Of a DNA stretch of 64,000 nucleotides, positions 52,001 to 57,922 are shown one piece after another. The position numbers and the translations under genes were made by a program. Source of the DNA: CAMBDS01 sp964355675 (GTDB lineage: Bacteria; Electryoneota; AABM5-125-24; Hatepunaeales; Hatepunaeaceae); the NCBI GenBank assembly GCA_964355675.1, contig CAYHEC010000012.1, positions 33,587-97,586 on the forward strand, in the 5' to 3' direction. The notes beneath the pieces were generated by a model, which was not told where the DNA came from, ran no database searches, and saw only the letters and a list, made by a program, of their open reading frames with translations. The number at the start of each line of letters is the position of its first letter. Positions within the stretch are counted from its first letter, which is position 1.

Positions 52001-52509
52001 CCGGTCTTATGGTTGGCGTAGGCCGAGTAATCGATGGACAGATTGGTATTGCAGTCTGGGGCGACGACGCCTCAACCCAAGCGGTGGACGGCCTGAAAGA
52101 CGGCGAAGCGTTCACGCTGAAGTTGTGGAATGCCGCTGAAGACGTAGTTGTCGATCTTAGTTCGCGGGTTATCGAAGGCGACCGCCTTGTCTATTTGACA
52201 GACGGTTTCACGGTAATCGACGCGTCTGTAACGACAGCACTTCCGACCGAGTTCTATCTCAGTCAGAACTACCCGAACCCGTTCAATGCAGTGACTCGTG
52301 TAGCCTTCGGCTTGCCGGAAGCATCACGTGTGACGGTTCGCGTGTTCGATCTGTCTGGACGTGAAGTATCGACGTTGGTGAGTGGTGAGCTTCAGGCTGG
52401 CCATCACAGTGTCGTGTTGGATGGCGAATCGATGGTATCGGGCGTTTACATCGTCAAGATGGAAGCGACGAACTTCAGCGCCGTTCGTAAAGTAATGCTC
52501 GTGAAGTAA
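40018..52509 (+). CDS. Giant secreted modular protein (4163 aa) with repeated anchor, propeller and amidotransferase-like units and T9SS domain
   Basis: The signal peptide (1-26) is followed by a nidogen-like module (about 85-285, with LCSNGWVSF and DWYMPSGG), a near copy of which sits at about 3374-3575 (ICSNGWVAT, DWYMPRGG). Between them are HYDIN/choice-of-anchor beta-sandwiches (for example SPRALNFGDVYVGQTG, TNDPxxP) and seven Arg/Asp-rich linkers of the type EPERDDNxRxLRxVDG, at residues 444, 923, 1392, 1877, 2361, 2853 and 3347. The first two linkers lead into glutamine-amidotransferase-like (ThuA/DUF4350-like) domains (FEDWVDNGG), and linkers 3-6 into beta-propellers (WVSKHPDGQLW). The C-terminus has two DUF-like beta domains and the PNPFN sorting domain (about 4075-4163, ending VRKVMLVK). 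Units 3-4 and 5-6 are a tandem duplication. The sequence is very acidic, and export by T9SS to the cell surface is expected. It is probably a single-gene transcript. Confidence 0.85.
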   Translation: MGRVSIGLVLLLCVLFLTPLSAGASTSTTAGVIGSQSSAGLSAATAAQITTNLAIPDALQRARESKGLGAHPVPAVIVPSRDRRNDPDDAGYQYRDSDENDGPAYNWINIVDRDGAQSWRLGDDQTVQTRLGFEFTWYGNAYQDINLCSNGWVSFTYQGADYSYGGWDRVPNEGVPGNWISPLMSDWYMPSGGTLWFWTDESQAVITWEDVVHINNDGSSASWQAVLNADGMVTFNYRAFAFGENGNPGFLVGYQNADGSRGAEIARNEDYPTAEFSIGVGNNWEQFDGAAISVTPRALNFGDVYVGQTGTIAVTVQNIGEAELVITDVSCDVGAFILPDLGGQNLVLQPGERFATEVSFAPDEAAEYNGNILVDCNAVNGDENGNVVVSASGNGVTPPSVSIAPQAYDVDLNTGESRDLGITIANAQGAADLTWESEIVIVDEPERDDNARGLRGVDGGIAVPSRDDPPASRYLLICQRNGWGYDQTRVFTEFPGGGVDYDRISTPAEIDNLNLGDYDCIYMGNYESEAWVAEYNARRAVFEDWVDNGGAIYHANGTNNHNTRTINIGGFRYYWGEINGDQSQNPCILRVGPDDNFLMAWMQENDPIGGFDWVVDGQLAGNGCAHGVFSEDDIAAIDNSDWYQIMAVGAQVAQPTIVTYKFGRGFVLASTTVDGFLHNNPQGYQWGRTGAGILWYLDFLSNYTEWISMAPESGVVQGGSEEAVTVTLNAEGLAEGDYEADVHFATNDPNNQDVTVNVHMFVTGAADIAAEWGPGFPDVINFNAAFEDVFNGFAYSIPVQITNEGTADLNVDGIDFSSDVYSSPEEGGFGLSPGATVEITVVLNSANSGDNAAVMSIFSNDPDQGEYPINLIGVSGEPPIFQVDHGSIEDDLFTGETSDWPLRVTNVGEAQLRFTVETEVISEPERDENVRGLRSVDGRNAGPTRDPLEARFALFKEVGGWGDQMEAMWAANEVDIVQYNSGQMANFPIDDYDAIWIREYQSDQFNTNWNNNRARFEDWVDGGGVIYMSTATNNWGVAPVCVGGFTRTNQNVQNGTVAISNDPQADNYNYLAELTGWRGGEVLNGNSYLHSTYRAADFENIDNSDEYQVLTTAQNIGDAIGMAVYSYGRGWGIAAGSTDSYEYVNHAQQGQWGWALNFMPVYLDYLTNTSQWLVAAPEEGALNAEEWVDVVVTLDAAGLFTGDYVGEVRFFTNDPDANPFVVDVALHVTGAPDIQVGWADEDGFPDVVNWNARYADLFSGGPYDMTVTVSNEGTDDLNISDIYTDHQYFVVNDDEAVLGAGDSQVLTLTFEAPDDAPGEYNTTLHLTSDDPDSPNIEVALHADADLPPAIVVNPNVIEETLSTGMALTTQLNVANEGDAILRFTVESEIISEPGRDGSRRALRGVDGSNSGPVRDPGGQLVAQFNGPNAVNQYWSPVGYDMDEDIMYLSSYTNSTVVEYTHDNYANFREVRRFGLANPMDGAFYNGMLYIGSHGNQTITRFNLAGQAVGQINVGFTFYGIATDQENGLIMFRNSNGNNIDVFPLVDDGAALGGRIGTIGNFAQYVNNFMPYNLEWVSKHPDGQLWINNSTDQRIYQIAVNTDNWQATATVQSFPNGGSSQPYDAVTHDGHNLWIGGYANANFRIYEDGITEAYWLLFAPESGEVEGDGEMDIDVTLDASGLIGGNYEGALIFTTNDPDDPTVEVGVVLTVEEASDIEVKWPNAWGYPENNLDWNAAFADVYWGGPYEVVIQVKNTGVVDLEIFSVTSDDANGFFYPLNEGNESFVVGAGATRPDTLVFFADEAGDFNGTFTIENNSERMPVVTFTVHGHAFNPPDAVLSDTFYETDLFTGETEDFSFTLTNDGDADLRWTTEVVLTEPDRDDATRSLRSVDGSSVGPLRDPPGQLLGQFNGNNAAGNYSSCAGWDWDSEGMWVTNYSAQNAVRWGHDGNYQNFQEQRRIAPGGCMDGAWAKGLFYLPGWAQAAVNRYNEAGQNIGAINMPWGVYGMAADIENDHIFFINGNTQQIHVYDLNDDGNLGQQIGIIANHQQYHGNVPAYSMEWVSKHPNGQLWMTSYTDGRVHEIAVNEENWQCTGEAQAPLQVFPGADQPYCAVGHDGHNLWASGLNPANIRIYDDGVTEAYWYIYSPEGGTLESQQDEDIFVTLDATGLIGGQYTADLLFHSNDPEGDVAHQTVLNVTGIGDIEVTWDEAAGFPNNLNWNGVYQDLYARGPYPITVTLKNVGTEDLQITDIIGDDIFTTDWNPDNQDVLAVDAEIIIHAIFEAPQADDYEGTITIESTDPDEGQIDIPCHAECSNPPHIVLSAESLNVDDMRTGDVRDYELTVSNDGDAVLNWELDPEITQEPGRDDMGRSLRNVDGSDAGPVRDPAGALVAQFAGPNVANQYWSPVGYDMDNDLAFISSYSVSMITVWTHDNYANFREVRRFGTPNPMDGGFYNGQVYQCNLNNGMMLRRFDIAGNAQADINVGYQAYGVAFDKENGRCFIKEQGGAMPIHVYEMNGNVLGQQIGLIQNWAQFVNNNPNLYQLEWVSKHPDGQLWINNPNVGLFQVAVNEDNWNPIREVQRFNVATQQPYDAVAHDGHNMWVGGYANNNIRIYEDGVTEAYWLIWDEQDGTIDPDQSHAVAFHLNAVGALAGHYQAIVHFLSNDPVRQSPTPDVDFTVDMEVTGIPNIDVTPGGPEVVNGQQEAAANFGIVYYGYPESMTVRVTNVGTDDLEIFDVVSDNDDFSVNPDDYDEVIGVGAFINLPISWNPVVENGEGDVNATLSFSTNDPRYVDEDGGYPVSVTGNALVAPELVLESNLIEEDLDEGESQERMFNLENAGGSPLIWEAEVRNMQEPERDDNGRSLRSVDGSAVGPLRDPAGQLIGQFNGNNAAGNYSSCAGWDWDNEGMWVTNYSAQNAVRWGHDANYQNFPEQRRIAPGGCMDGAWTKGLFYLPGWAQAAVNRYNAAGQNIGAINMPWGVYGMAADVENSRIFFINGNTQQIHVYNVNDDGSLGQQIGIIANHQQYHGNQVAYSMEWVSKHPDGQLWMTNYTTGRVHQITVNEANWSCTGEAQQAFAVFPGADQPYCAVGHDGHNLWASGLNPANIRIYEDGVTEAYWLLIEPMDNTIGAGGSEDIAITFSTEGAIGGHYEADIVFLSNDPRDTDPDNDPRNVLTVTLDIHGISVWESDPQAMPLVQEANIEFDNTFVDGERPYTVTVANVGSEAFDISDVAIEGANPEDFATSFNGAVNVPTDEEVAFTFFFRPTETGQRSAVVIFTTDAMNIEGGDASWNVTGFAESGPDMYTRPADEVPMEYAAVGDDQPFNTTLVIGNGAGDNRADLVWSLYSEPVEGQRDAVVRGVRSVKTGEVGPLRDRRGEPDNATYEWRDNDEADGPDYEWVDIVNREGAQSWQMGDDDGRQVQMGFEFPYYGRNSSDLWICSNGWVATAQPDRGWVYSWQGMGNFPGANFNAGEINCAMSDWYMPRGGNTWFWSDANMAVITWNAVEHINGAGAWTFQTILYANGYGVFQYAETGAPDGTQLVGYQNWDRNGGANIAAASNGYLVEGRAIAFGPQDVWGIPWLTIDPTNGTVPQGEERELTLTYNHAGMEEGDYFGNIIIESNDADGPVMTLPVSFHKGDRPEPPGPVHFTPINVTGENHSLLITGISFDGDPVANDWEVGIFTPGGVLSGSARWFGEAVGPAVWGADEAYPDQFDAGETMNLRVWNPATDEEWNGRAVVEEGNMVWQANGYTVLAVEAFSAKTLDVAFRLGWNLISINVTPTDEGMWAGDPGPEIIPMMAQLQRPNNGAHHVILMKNERGAFYVPERGFNGIAYWNLAEGYQVRMDEAMSAQWVGVPKGAQDDVPISRGWNMIAYFPDYSLLASRASRNYVVSPIIDNVVIAKDGLGNFMIPSRDFFSNMPPWREGLGYQINVSADVVLNYPQAQNQAAALSVDPESVKGRWADVPSTGANMSVLVTKVSGVDLSTSDQVAAFSPSGLMVGVGRVIDGQIGIAVWGDDASTQAVDGLKDGEAFTLKLWNAAEDVVVDLSSRVIEGDRLVYLTDGFTVIDASVTTALPTEFYLSQNYPNPFNAVTRVAFGLPEASRVTVRVFDLSGREVSTLVSGELQAGHHSVVLDGESMVSGVYIVKMEATNFSAVRKVMLVK
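44191..50055. repeat. Duplicated two-unit coding block in the giant gene
   Basis: The region from linker 3 (44191) to linker 5 (47098), 2907 bp, is repeated from linker 5 to linker 7 (50056). Propeller unit 4 (about 45700-46440) and unit 6 (about 48630-49370) are about nine-tenths identical by eye at DNA level over long stretches, while units 3 and 5 are more diverged. Confidence 0.75.
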
Positions 52510-52528
52510 AGAAGTAGTAGCTCAAGCA

Positions 52529-52554
52529 GTGGGGCGGATTGCAATCCGCCCCAC
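52529..52554. repeat. Perfect 26-nt palindrome, GGGGCG family (N = G)
   Basis: GTGGGGCGGATTG is followed by its exact reverse complement, 20 bp after the giant gene. It is followed by a T run (52563-52568) and may double as a terminator. Confidence 0.88.
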
Positions 52555-52592
52555 AGGCTCACTTTTTTCACAGGTAATACTTGTTAGAATCG

Positions 52593-52630
52593 CATCGCCC
52601 CCGCCAATTGGCGGGGGCGATGATGTTTTT
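52593..52630. terminator. Perfect 30-nt palindrome with T run, bidirectional terminator candidate
   Basis: CATCGCCCCCGCCAA and its exact reverse complement (52593-52622) are followed by ATGTTTTT. It lies between the convergent giant gene and the tryptophanase-like gene. Confidence 0.7.
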
Positions 52631-52653
52631 GGGGTGAGGGGTTTTCTATCGAC

Positions 52654-54291
52654 TCACTTTACAATAGGCTTAAAATGAGATAGAAAATGTGGAAGTGAAT
52701 CTGGTCGATAAGTAAACTCCATTCCCTTCCATTCGACAGAAAGACGCCGATTGTGTAACTCGATAAGACCGGCGGCAACATACCTAAGGTGACTCTCTGA
52801 ATAAACTCGACGCGGAATAGCAAGCCGCACATAGTCTTCGTCGAGAGCAACTCGAGTTACAATATTCTTTTTCGAATCGTAGTCACCAAACATCACCGTG
52901 CCGATTTCGCATGTTCTCACACCATACTTACGATAAAGCTCTATGGCAAGTAAGTGCCCGGGCAGATGCTCCGGTAAAACAAGAGGCTTACCGTCGGGAT
53001 CAGTCCAAAAGGCTCTTCCTTTTAGAAAAACTCCATGACCACCGCACGGTTCCTTCACCGGTACTTCATTATCCTTCAGCCAGCCCCAAAGTTGTCGTAC
53101 TTGTTCGACCCTTTGCTTAACGCGTCTATCATCGACGCCTTCGAGAATTCCGACGGCAATTGCCTCAAGATCTCTGCCAGCCAATCCACCATAAGTATAA
53201 AAGCCCTCAATTTCGACCATGTACTCCCAGGCAAGTCTTTCCAATTCAACGAATCGCGTTGCAAGAAAACCGCCGATGTTTGCTAATCCGTCTTTCTTAG
53301 CAGACATGGTACAGCCATCGACGAGCGAAAACATATCCTTAGCAATTTCGGCGATTGTACGATGTTGTTGTCCGATTTCATGTTGTTGAATGAAGTAGGC
53401 GTTTTCAGCAAATCGGCACGCATCCATGAAGAACATAAGAGGAGGCAATCCTTCACACCAGACCATATCTCCTGCAGAATAGTGATCGATCATCTGTCTG
53501 ATTGCTCGCATATTGGCAAGAGAAACCGGGAGCCCGCCGCCAGTGTTGTTAGTTGTCGTAACCATAACCAGCATGACCTCACTTCTTTGTTGTGGATCGG
53601 ATAGAATTTGCTCCAATAAGTCAAGATTGATATTTCCACCAAAAATGCCGTGATCAAATAGCTCCGGTTTGGTTTGATCGACTACGAGCTGGTTCCGGGT
53701 TAGCAAAGAGGCTTTTTTTAACTCCCTTTCGAGTCGCTCCGGTCCCTGCTTTAGAGCAGATGTAGCTTTATCCCTGCCAAGAAGTTCATTACGGCGCGAG
53801 AAGTCTTCTTCAGTCAGTTTTCCATGAAGCATTACGTTGGCGGCGGTAGTATCAAAGAATGAATTAATTAACACTCGCCGTCTTAGCGGTCGGCGCGAAT
53901 AGGCTGAATACTGGTCTGCAAGCGCATTTAATACATGGAATAATATGTTTTCCGAAGCGCGTCCCTGGTGAGTTGGAATTACGTTGAAACTACTGCCGAT
54001 AACCTGTCGAATGGCTTCGACAAATCGATCGAAACTTACAGTCTGCGCATAGGACTCGTCGCCGAGCATCATTGCCGACCATTGTTCCTGACTCATTGCT
54101 CCCGTACCAGAATCGGTAAGTAAATCAATCGTAACATCTTTCGCCGGTACTTTGAAAAGATTGTATTTTGCCCCTACCAATACATCTTCTCGATGCTTGA
54201 GCGCGACGGCACTAAGCGGGTCGAGAGCCGGAATTGGTTCGACCATTTTAATTTTAAAGGGTTCAAAAGGGATCTTGTCAGGAGGAAGCAT
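52654..54291 (-). CDS. Tryptophanase / beta-eliminating lyase family enzyme
   Basis: The 545-residue PLP-dependent lyase is of the tryptophanase/tyrosine phenol-lyase family, which releases indole or phenol, pyruvate and ammonia. Motifs include IDLLTDSGTGAMSQEQWSAM, IPTHQGRASENILF, TTTNNTGGGLPVSLANM, MFFMDACRFAENAYF, and the PLP-Lys segment MSAKKDGLANIGG (Lys near 332). It is longer than E. coli TnaA, with an N-terminal extension and an insertion (RNELLGRDKATSALKQGPE). The choice between tryptophan and tyrosine as substrate is not resolved. It is transcribed divergently from the methylmalonyl-CoA epimerase gene, next to another amino-acid lyase, consistent with amino-acid fermentation. Confidence 0.88.
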   Translation of the reverse strand: MLPPDKIPFEPFKIKMVEPIPALDPLSAVALKHREDVLVGAKYNLFKVPAKDVTIDLLTDSGTGAMSQEQWSAMMLGDESYAQTVSFDRFVEAIRQVIGSSFNVIPTHQGRASENILFHVLNALADQYSAYSRRPLRRRVLINSFFDTTAANVMLHGKLTEEDFSRRNELLGRDKATSALKQGPERLERELKKASLLTRNQLVVDQTKPELFDHGIFGGNINLDLLEQILSDPQQRSEVMLVMVTTTNNTGGGLPVSLANMRAIRQMIDHYSAGDMVWCEGLPPLMFFMDACRFAENAYFIQQHEIGQQHRTIAEIAKDMFSLVDGCTMSAKKDGLANIGGFLATRFVELERLAWEYMVEIEGFYTYGGLAGRDLEAIAVGILEGVDDRRVKQRVEQVRQLWGWLKDNEVPVKEPCGGHGVFLKGRAFWTDPDGKPLVLPEHLPGHLLAIELYRKYGVRTCEIGTVMFGDYDSKKNIVTRVALDEDYVRLAIPRRVYSESHLRYVAAGLIELHNRRLSVEWKGMEFTYRPDSLPHFLSHFKPIVK

Positions 54292-54521
54292 TATTTTAGT
54301 CCGAAGGTTAAATTGTAAAGGATTATCAATTTGATAATACCAGTATTAGACGTGCTTGGATGGAAGGGGACGGAACCCTTCCAACCAGTCCTTGAGATTA
54401 TATCGATAGACTTAAGGTGAGTACGAACTCTTAGGCGACCTTGTTTGATCTTCTGATGTGCTGGACTGTTTTAATCAGTTGTCTGGTTCGATCATTTAAG
54501 GATAAGTTAATCATACTAAAG

Positions 54522-54550
54522 TTGCAGGGAGCTAAAGACAATCTTATATT
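54522..54550 (+). promoter_or_regulatory. Promoter of the epimerase gene, probably leaderless
   Basis: TTGCAG (54522-54527), a 17-nt spacer and TATATT (54545-54550) lie 6 nt before ATG 54557. No ribosome-binding site is present between them. Confidence 0.6.
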
Positions 54551-54556
54551 ATAACT

Positions 54557-54988
54557 ATGAAGAAAAATGAAAATATTTTGAACGCGTCCCACGCCTCAAT
54601 CGATCATATCGCAATTGCAGTGAAATCTATCGAAAACGCCTTGCAGATATATTCTCTTCTTGGCGGAATTCCCTGCGAACGCGAGATCGTAGCCGATCAG
54701 GGCGTCGAAGTATTGCCAATCAATTTCGCTGGCGCTCGCATCGAATTGTTGCAAGCACTGAACGAAGAGACTCCGGTTGGACGGTATATCAATAAAAATG
54801 GCGAAGGATTACACCATATTGCCATAAAAGTAAAAGATTTAAATTGGTCAATCGAAGAAAGTGTCAAGGCAGGTTTTAAAGTGCTTAATTCCTACCCCCG
54901 TAAAGGAGCAGAAGGGCGGATGGTCGCCTTTCTCGATCCTAAGACAACGGGAGGAGTTTTAATTGAATTGACTCAATTAGCGGAATAA
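54557..54988 (+). CDS. mce: Methylmalonyl-CoA epimerase (VOC fold)
   Basis: The 143-residue protein has two glyoxalase/VOC repeats: IDHIAIAVKSIENALQIYSL at the start and GLHHIAIKVKDLNWSIEES in the middle. The metal-ligand His residues, the Glu in RIELLQAL and a C-terminal GVLIELTQ complete the site. These match methylmalonyl-CoA epimerase, which interconverts the R and S forms in propionyl-CoA metabolism. The length is typical. The -10 box lies 6 nt before the ATG and there is no ribosome-binding site, so the mRNA appears leaderless. Neighbouring lyases could feed the pathway, since methionine cleavage yields 2-oxobutyrate and then propionyl-CoA. No mutase gene is seen. Confidence 0.9.
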   Translation: MKKNENILNASHASIDHIAIAVKSIENALQIYSLLGGIPCEREIVADQGVEVLPINFAGARIELLQALNEETPVGRYINKNGEGLHHIAIKVKDLNWSIEESVKAGFKVLNSYPRKGAEGRMVAFLDPKTTGGVLIELTQLAE

Positions 54989-55131
54989 ATCGATCCCAAT
55001 ATTAAAACGATGGGTTTGAAAACCTGCTCTAAAAGGGATGTTTGGACACTATAAAACGCATAATTAATATATATTTACCGGTATTAAAATCCGGACTTTA
55101 ATCAACCTTATCAAACGAACTGGATAATTAC

Positions 55132-56316
55132 ATGGTAAAGAAGGAATGGGGCTTAGACACCATTGCCGTCCATGGATCGGAAGGAATAGATAAATTTACC
55201 GGAGCAGTCGCTCCGCCTATTTATCAAAGTTCTACCTTTGCTTTCAAAGATAGCAACCATGGTGAGGCGCTCTTCAAAGGTGAAGCCGTCGGTTATATTT
55301 ACTCAAGACTCGGCAATCCGACCGAAGAATGCCTTGAACGAGAGATGGCATTTCTTGAAAGCGGCGAAGCGGCGCTTGCTTTCGCGTCCGGAATGGGAGC
55401 GGAAAGTGCACTGATACTGACTTTGTGCGGAACCGGTGACAATATCGTCTCGTCTGCAACCATCTATGGCGGTACTCATGCCATGTACAAGACCCTGCTT
55501 CCAAGATTAGGAATCGAAGCGCGCGAAGTAATGGCAAACCATCTCGATGAACTGGAGGCGGCCATCGATAACCGAACAAAGATGATTTTTATCGAAACGC
55601 CTGCAAATCCGACGATGGCAATAATTGATATACGTGCCTGTGCTCGACTTGCCCACAAATATGACATTCCGTTGGTAGTCGATAATACTTTTGCCACACC
55701 TATTCTGCAACGTCCCCTTGAGCTGGGTGCAGATATCATCATCCATAGCGCTACAAAGTACATTGGAGGGCATGGCGATACAGTTGCCGGGATAATCGTC
55801 GGTTCAAAGGCGCTGATAACCAGAGTACGCAAGGAGACGCTTAATCATATCGGTTCGTGCATCAGCCCCTTCAACGCCTGGTTATTACTGAGAGGACTGA
55901 AAACTCTCGCTGTGCGAATGAAGAGGCACTGTTCCAATGCAATGCGAGTTGCACAGTATCTTAGTTTTCACCCGCGTGTGAAACATGTCTATTATCCCGG
56001 ACTTGGGTTTCATCCCGAACACGATCTTGCTCGATCTCAAATGAGTGAGTTTGGAGGGATGCTGGCGTTTGAAATCAAGGGAGATCGGGAAGACGCGAAA
56101 AAAGTGATGGATGCGCTTGAGTTATGCATTCTTGCAGTCAGTCTTGGCGATTGCGACACCCTGATTTGTCATCCAGCTTCGACGACTCATTCAAGCTACT
56201 CATCGGATCAACTTGCCGAAGCGGGGATCAGCGAAGGATTGATCCGCCTTTCCGTGGGAATCGAAGATCCACGTGATATTTGTGCGGATCTTGGGCAGGC
56301 GCTGAAAGCATATTAA
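55132..56316 (+). CDS. Methionine gamma-lyase-like trans-sulfuration-family enzyme
   Basis: The 394-residue PLP enzyme of the Cys/Met metabolism family has AVAPPIYQSSTFAF, YSRLGNPTEECLEREMAFLE, ASGMGAESALIL, VVDNTFATPILQRPLELGAD, and the PLP-Lys motif HSATKYIGGHGD (Lys about 209). The C-terminal HPASTTHSSYSSDQLAEAGI and RLSVGIEDPRDI are typical of methionine gamma-lyases and related enzymes. The Cys found in classical methionine gamma-lyase (YGCT) is Gly here (YGGT, about 112), so cystathionine gamma-lyase or a broad specificity remains possible. It follows the epimerase gene by 143 bp on the same strand. Confidence 0.87.
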   Translation: MVKKEWGLDTIAVHGSEGIDKFTGAVAPPIYQSSTFAFKDSNHGEALFKGEAVGYIYSRLGNPTEECLEREMAFLESGEAALAFASGMGAESALILTLCGTGDNIVSSATIYGGTHAMYKTLLPRLGIEAREVMANHLDELEAAIDNRTKMIFIETPANPTMAIIDIRACARLAHKYDIPLVVDNTFATPILQRPLELGADIIIHSATKYIGGHGDTVAGIIVGSKALITRVRKETLNHIGSCISPFNAWLLLRGLKTLAVRMKRHCSNAMRVAQYLSFHPRVKHVYYPGLGFHPEHDLARSQMSEFGGMLAFEIKGDREDAKKVMDALELCILAVSLGDCDTLICHPASTTHSSYSSDQLAEAGISEGLIRLSVGIEDPRDICADLGQALKAY

Positions 56317-56349
56317 CCGATAAGAGAGTATTAACTGAGTAATTGTTTC

Positions 56350-56430
56350 TTGGAGGGCGGACACTCCTGTCCGCCCGCTTTCCTACGCGAATCCGGCTTG
56401 GGTCGGACAGGAGCGTCCGCCGTCCAAGAA
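56350..56430. repeat. Long TTGGAGGGCGG-family palindrome
   Basis: CTTGGAGGGCGGACACTCCT...CGGACAGGAGCGTCCGCCGTCCAAG with a loop containing TACGCG. It fills most of the 184-bp gap after the methionine gamma-lyase-like gene. The arms pair over about 30 nt with mismatches. Confidence 0.8.
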
Positions 56431-56500
56431 CGAAAATCGCTACAAGTTAATACTCTCATCTGAATTTGACAATTTGTTATATTTACCATTGGAGAGATTA

Positions 56501-56986
56501 ATGGAAAGTGATACTAATTGCGCTTTGTCACGGAGAGTACAGCTTCTCGAGGCCGCCGGACTCAACAAAGAGATGACTCCGGCTGAATCGGAAGCCCTTT
56601 CCGGTATCGCTGAAGAGCGCTCATATTCGAAGGGTCGGGTGATCTTGGTGGAAGACTCAAAATCACGAGATCTTTTTATCATCTGCCATGGTCGAGTTTC
56701 GATCCGGCTCTCTTTGCCTACTGAGTCAGGTAAAGAAGAAGTCATCTACACCATGCGAGATGGGCAGATATTTGGCGAACTTTCGCTTGTGGATGGGTCA
56801 CCTCGTTCGGCGACAGTAAAGGCTGAAGAGGATGTTGTCACCTGCGCCTATGAGTATGATAAGCTGATGAAGCTACTGGATGAAAATCCGCGCATCGGAT
56901 TTCTTCTAATGCGGAACATCGCATCGATAATTTCTCAGCGAGTTCGTAATACCAATATGCTCTGGCGTAACTCATTGATCTGGTAG
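56501..56986 (+). CDS. Cyclic-nucleotide-binding-domain protein
   Basis: The 161-residue protein is a single cNMP-binding (CAP-like) beta-roll: RSYSKGRVILVEDSKSRDLF, CHGRVSIRLSLP, GQIFGELSLVDGSPRSATVKA (the phosphate-binding cassette, about 94-114) and a C-terminal helix. There is no HTH domain, so it is a stand-alone sensor rather than a transcription factor of the Crp type. ATG 56501 is used because GGAGAG lies 4 nt upstream; an in-frame ATG further up lacks such a site. PrmC-like and membrane-protein genes follow. The ligand (cAMP, cGMP or none) is unknown. Confidence 0.85.
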   Translation: MESDTNCALSRRVQLLEAAGLNKEMTPAESEALSGIAEERSYSKGRVILVEDSKSRDLFIICHGRVSIRLSLPTESGKEEVIYTMRDGQIFGELSLVDGSPRSATVKAEEDVVTCAYEYDKLMKLLDENPRIGFLLMRNIASIISQRVRNTNMLWRNSLIW

Positions 56987-57012
56987 AGAATATTTATAGT
57001 AAATGAGGAATA

Positions 57013-57915
57013 GTGGAGACGATTTCATCAATTCTTAGGCTCGGCGCGAGCCGTCTGGAGGCGAATGGGTTTGATTCATCGCCTCGGCTAAATGCAGAAT
57101 TGATGCTTCAGGCGGCTACCGGGCTGGACAGAATTGCGCTTAATTTTCAAGCCAATGAACTGCTTTCGCCTACGATAATCGATAAATATTATTCCTTTCT
57201 CGCCAGACGACTGAGCGGTGAACCTGTCCAGCATATCCTCGGGTGGGCACCATTTTTTAGTCACAAGTTTCTGGTTGGCAAAGGTTGTTTCATTCCACGC
57301 TTCGATAGTGAATCGATAGTAGCGAGGGTCATCGAACTGATCCAAACCCGCCGTTTTCTATTTAGTAACGAAAGCTCTGGCTCTGTAGAGCAAGTTGAAA
57401 TACTCGAGCTTTGTTGCGGTTGCGGAGCGATGGGTCTTTCGATAGTCGCGGAATTACCTGATGCCCATGTGGTGCTCGTGGATAGTGAGCCGACTCCGTT
57501 AAAATTTGCGAAGCTGAATGCAGAAGCAATGAGACTCTCCGATCGAATTTTCCTGGCGAAACGGGACGCACTTGACGAATTTCCAAGTTCGTGGCACGAG
57601 CGATTTGATATAATTGTCGCAAATCCTCCCTATATTTCTGTCACTGACTTTGTATCGCTTCACCGAGACGTTCGCGATGGTGAGCCACGCGTAGCCCTTA
57701 CTGATGAAGGAGACGGTCTCTCGTTTTATCGTCGGTGGATGGATAATCTGCCTTTGTTACTGAAAAATAACGGTATATTTATCACAGAAATCGGCGATGG
57801 GACATTGGAGAAAGTGTTTGAAATTCTATCGGCAGGATTTGACAACTTGCACGTGATTAAAGACCTGTCGGGGATGGAAAGGGCAGTAGAAGGAACTGCC
57901 CGTCGAGCAGAGTAA
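57013..57915 (+). CDS. prmC: PrmC/HemK-like release factor N5-glutamine methyltransferase
   Basis: The 300-residue SAM-dependent methyltransferase has the PrmC N-terminal helical domain (LNAELMLQAATGLDRIAL, RRLSGEPVQHILG), the SAM site ILELCCGCGAMGLSI and the catalytic NPPY loop (IVANPPYISVTDF, about 205). The DEGDGLSFYRR segment is typical of PrmC. The usual IPRPETE motif is changed to IPRFDSES, and a few loops are unusual, so a diverged substrate is possible. The start is GTG 57013 with GAGGA about 3 nt upstream. It follows the cNMP-binding gene by 26 bp and precedes a membrane-protein gene by 7 bp, so the three are probably an operon. Confidence 0.85.
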   Translation: METISSILRLGASRLEANGFDSSPRLNAELMLQAATGLDRIALNFQANELLSPTIIDKYYSFLARRLSGEPVQHILGWAPFFSHKFLVGKGCFIPRFDSESIVARVIELIQTRRFLFSNESSGSVEQVEILELCCGCGAMGLSIVAELPDAHVVLVDSEPTPLKFAKLNAEAMRLSDRIFLAKRDALDEFPSSWHERFDIIVANPPYISVTDFVSLHRDVRDGEPRVALTDEGDGLSFYRRWMDNLPLLLKNNGIFITEIGDGTLEKVFEILSAGFDNLHVIKDLSGMERAVEGTARRAE

Positions 57916-57922
57916 TAATTAA

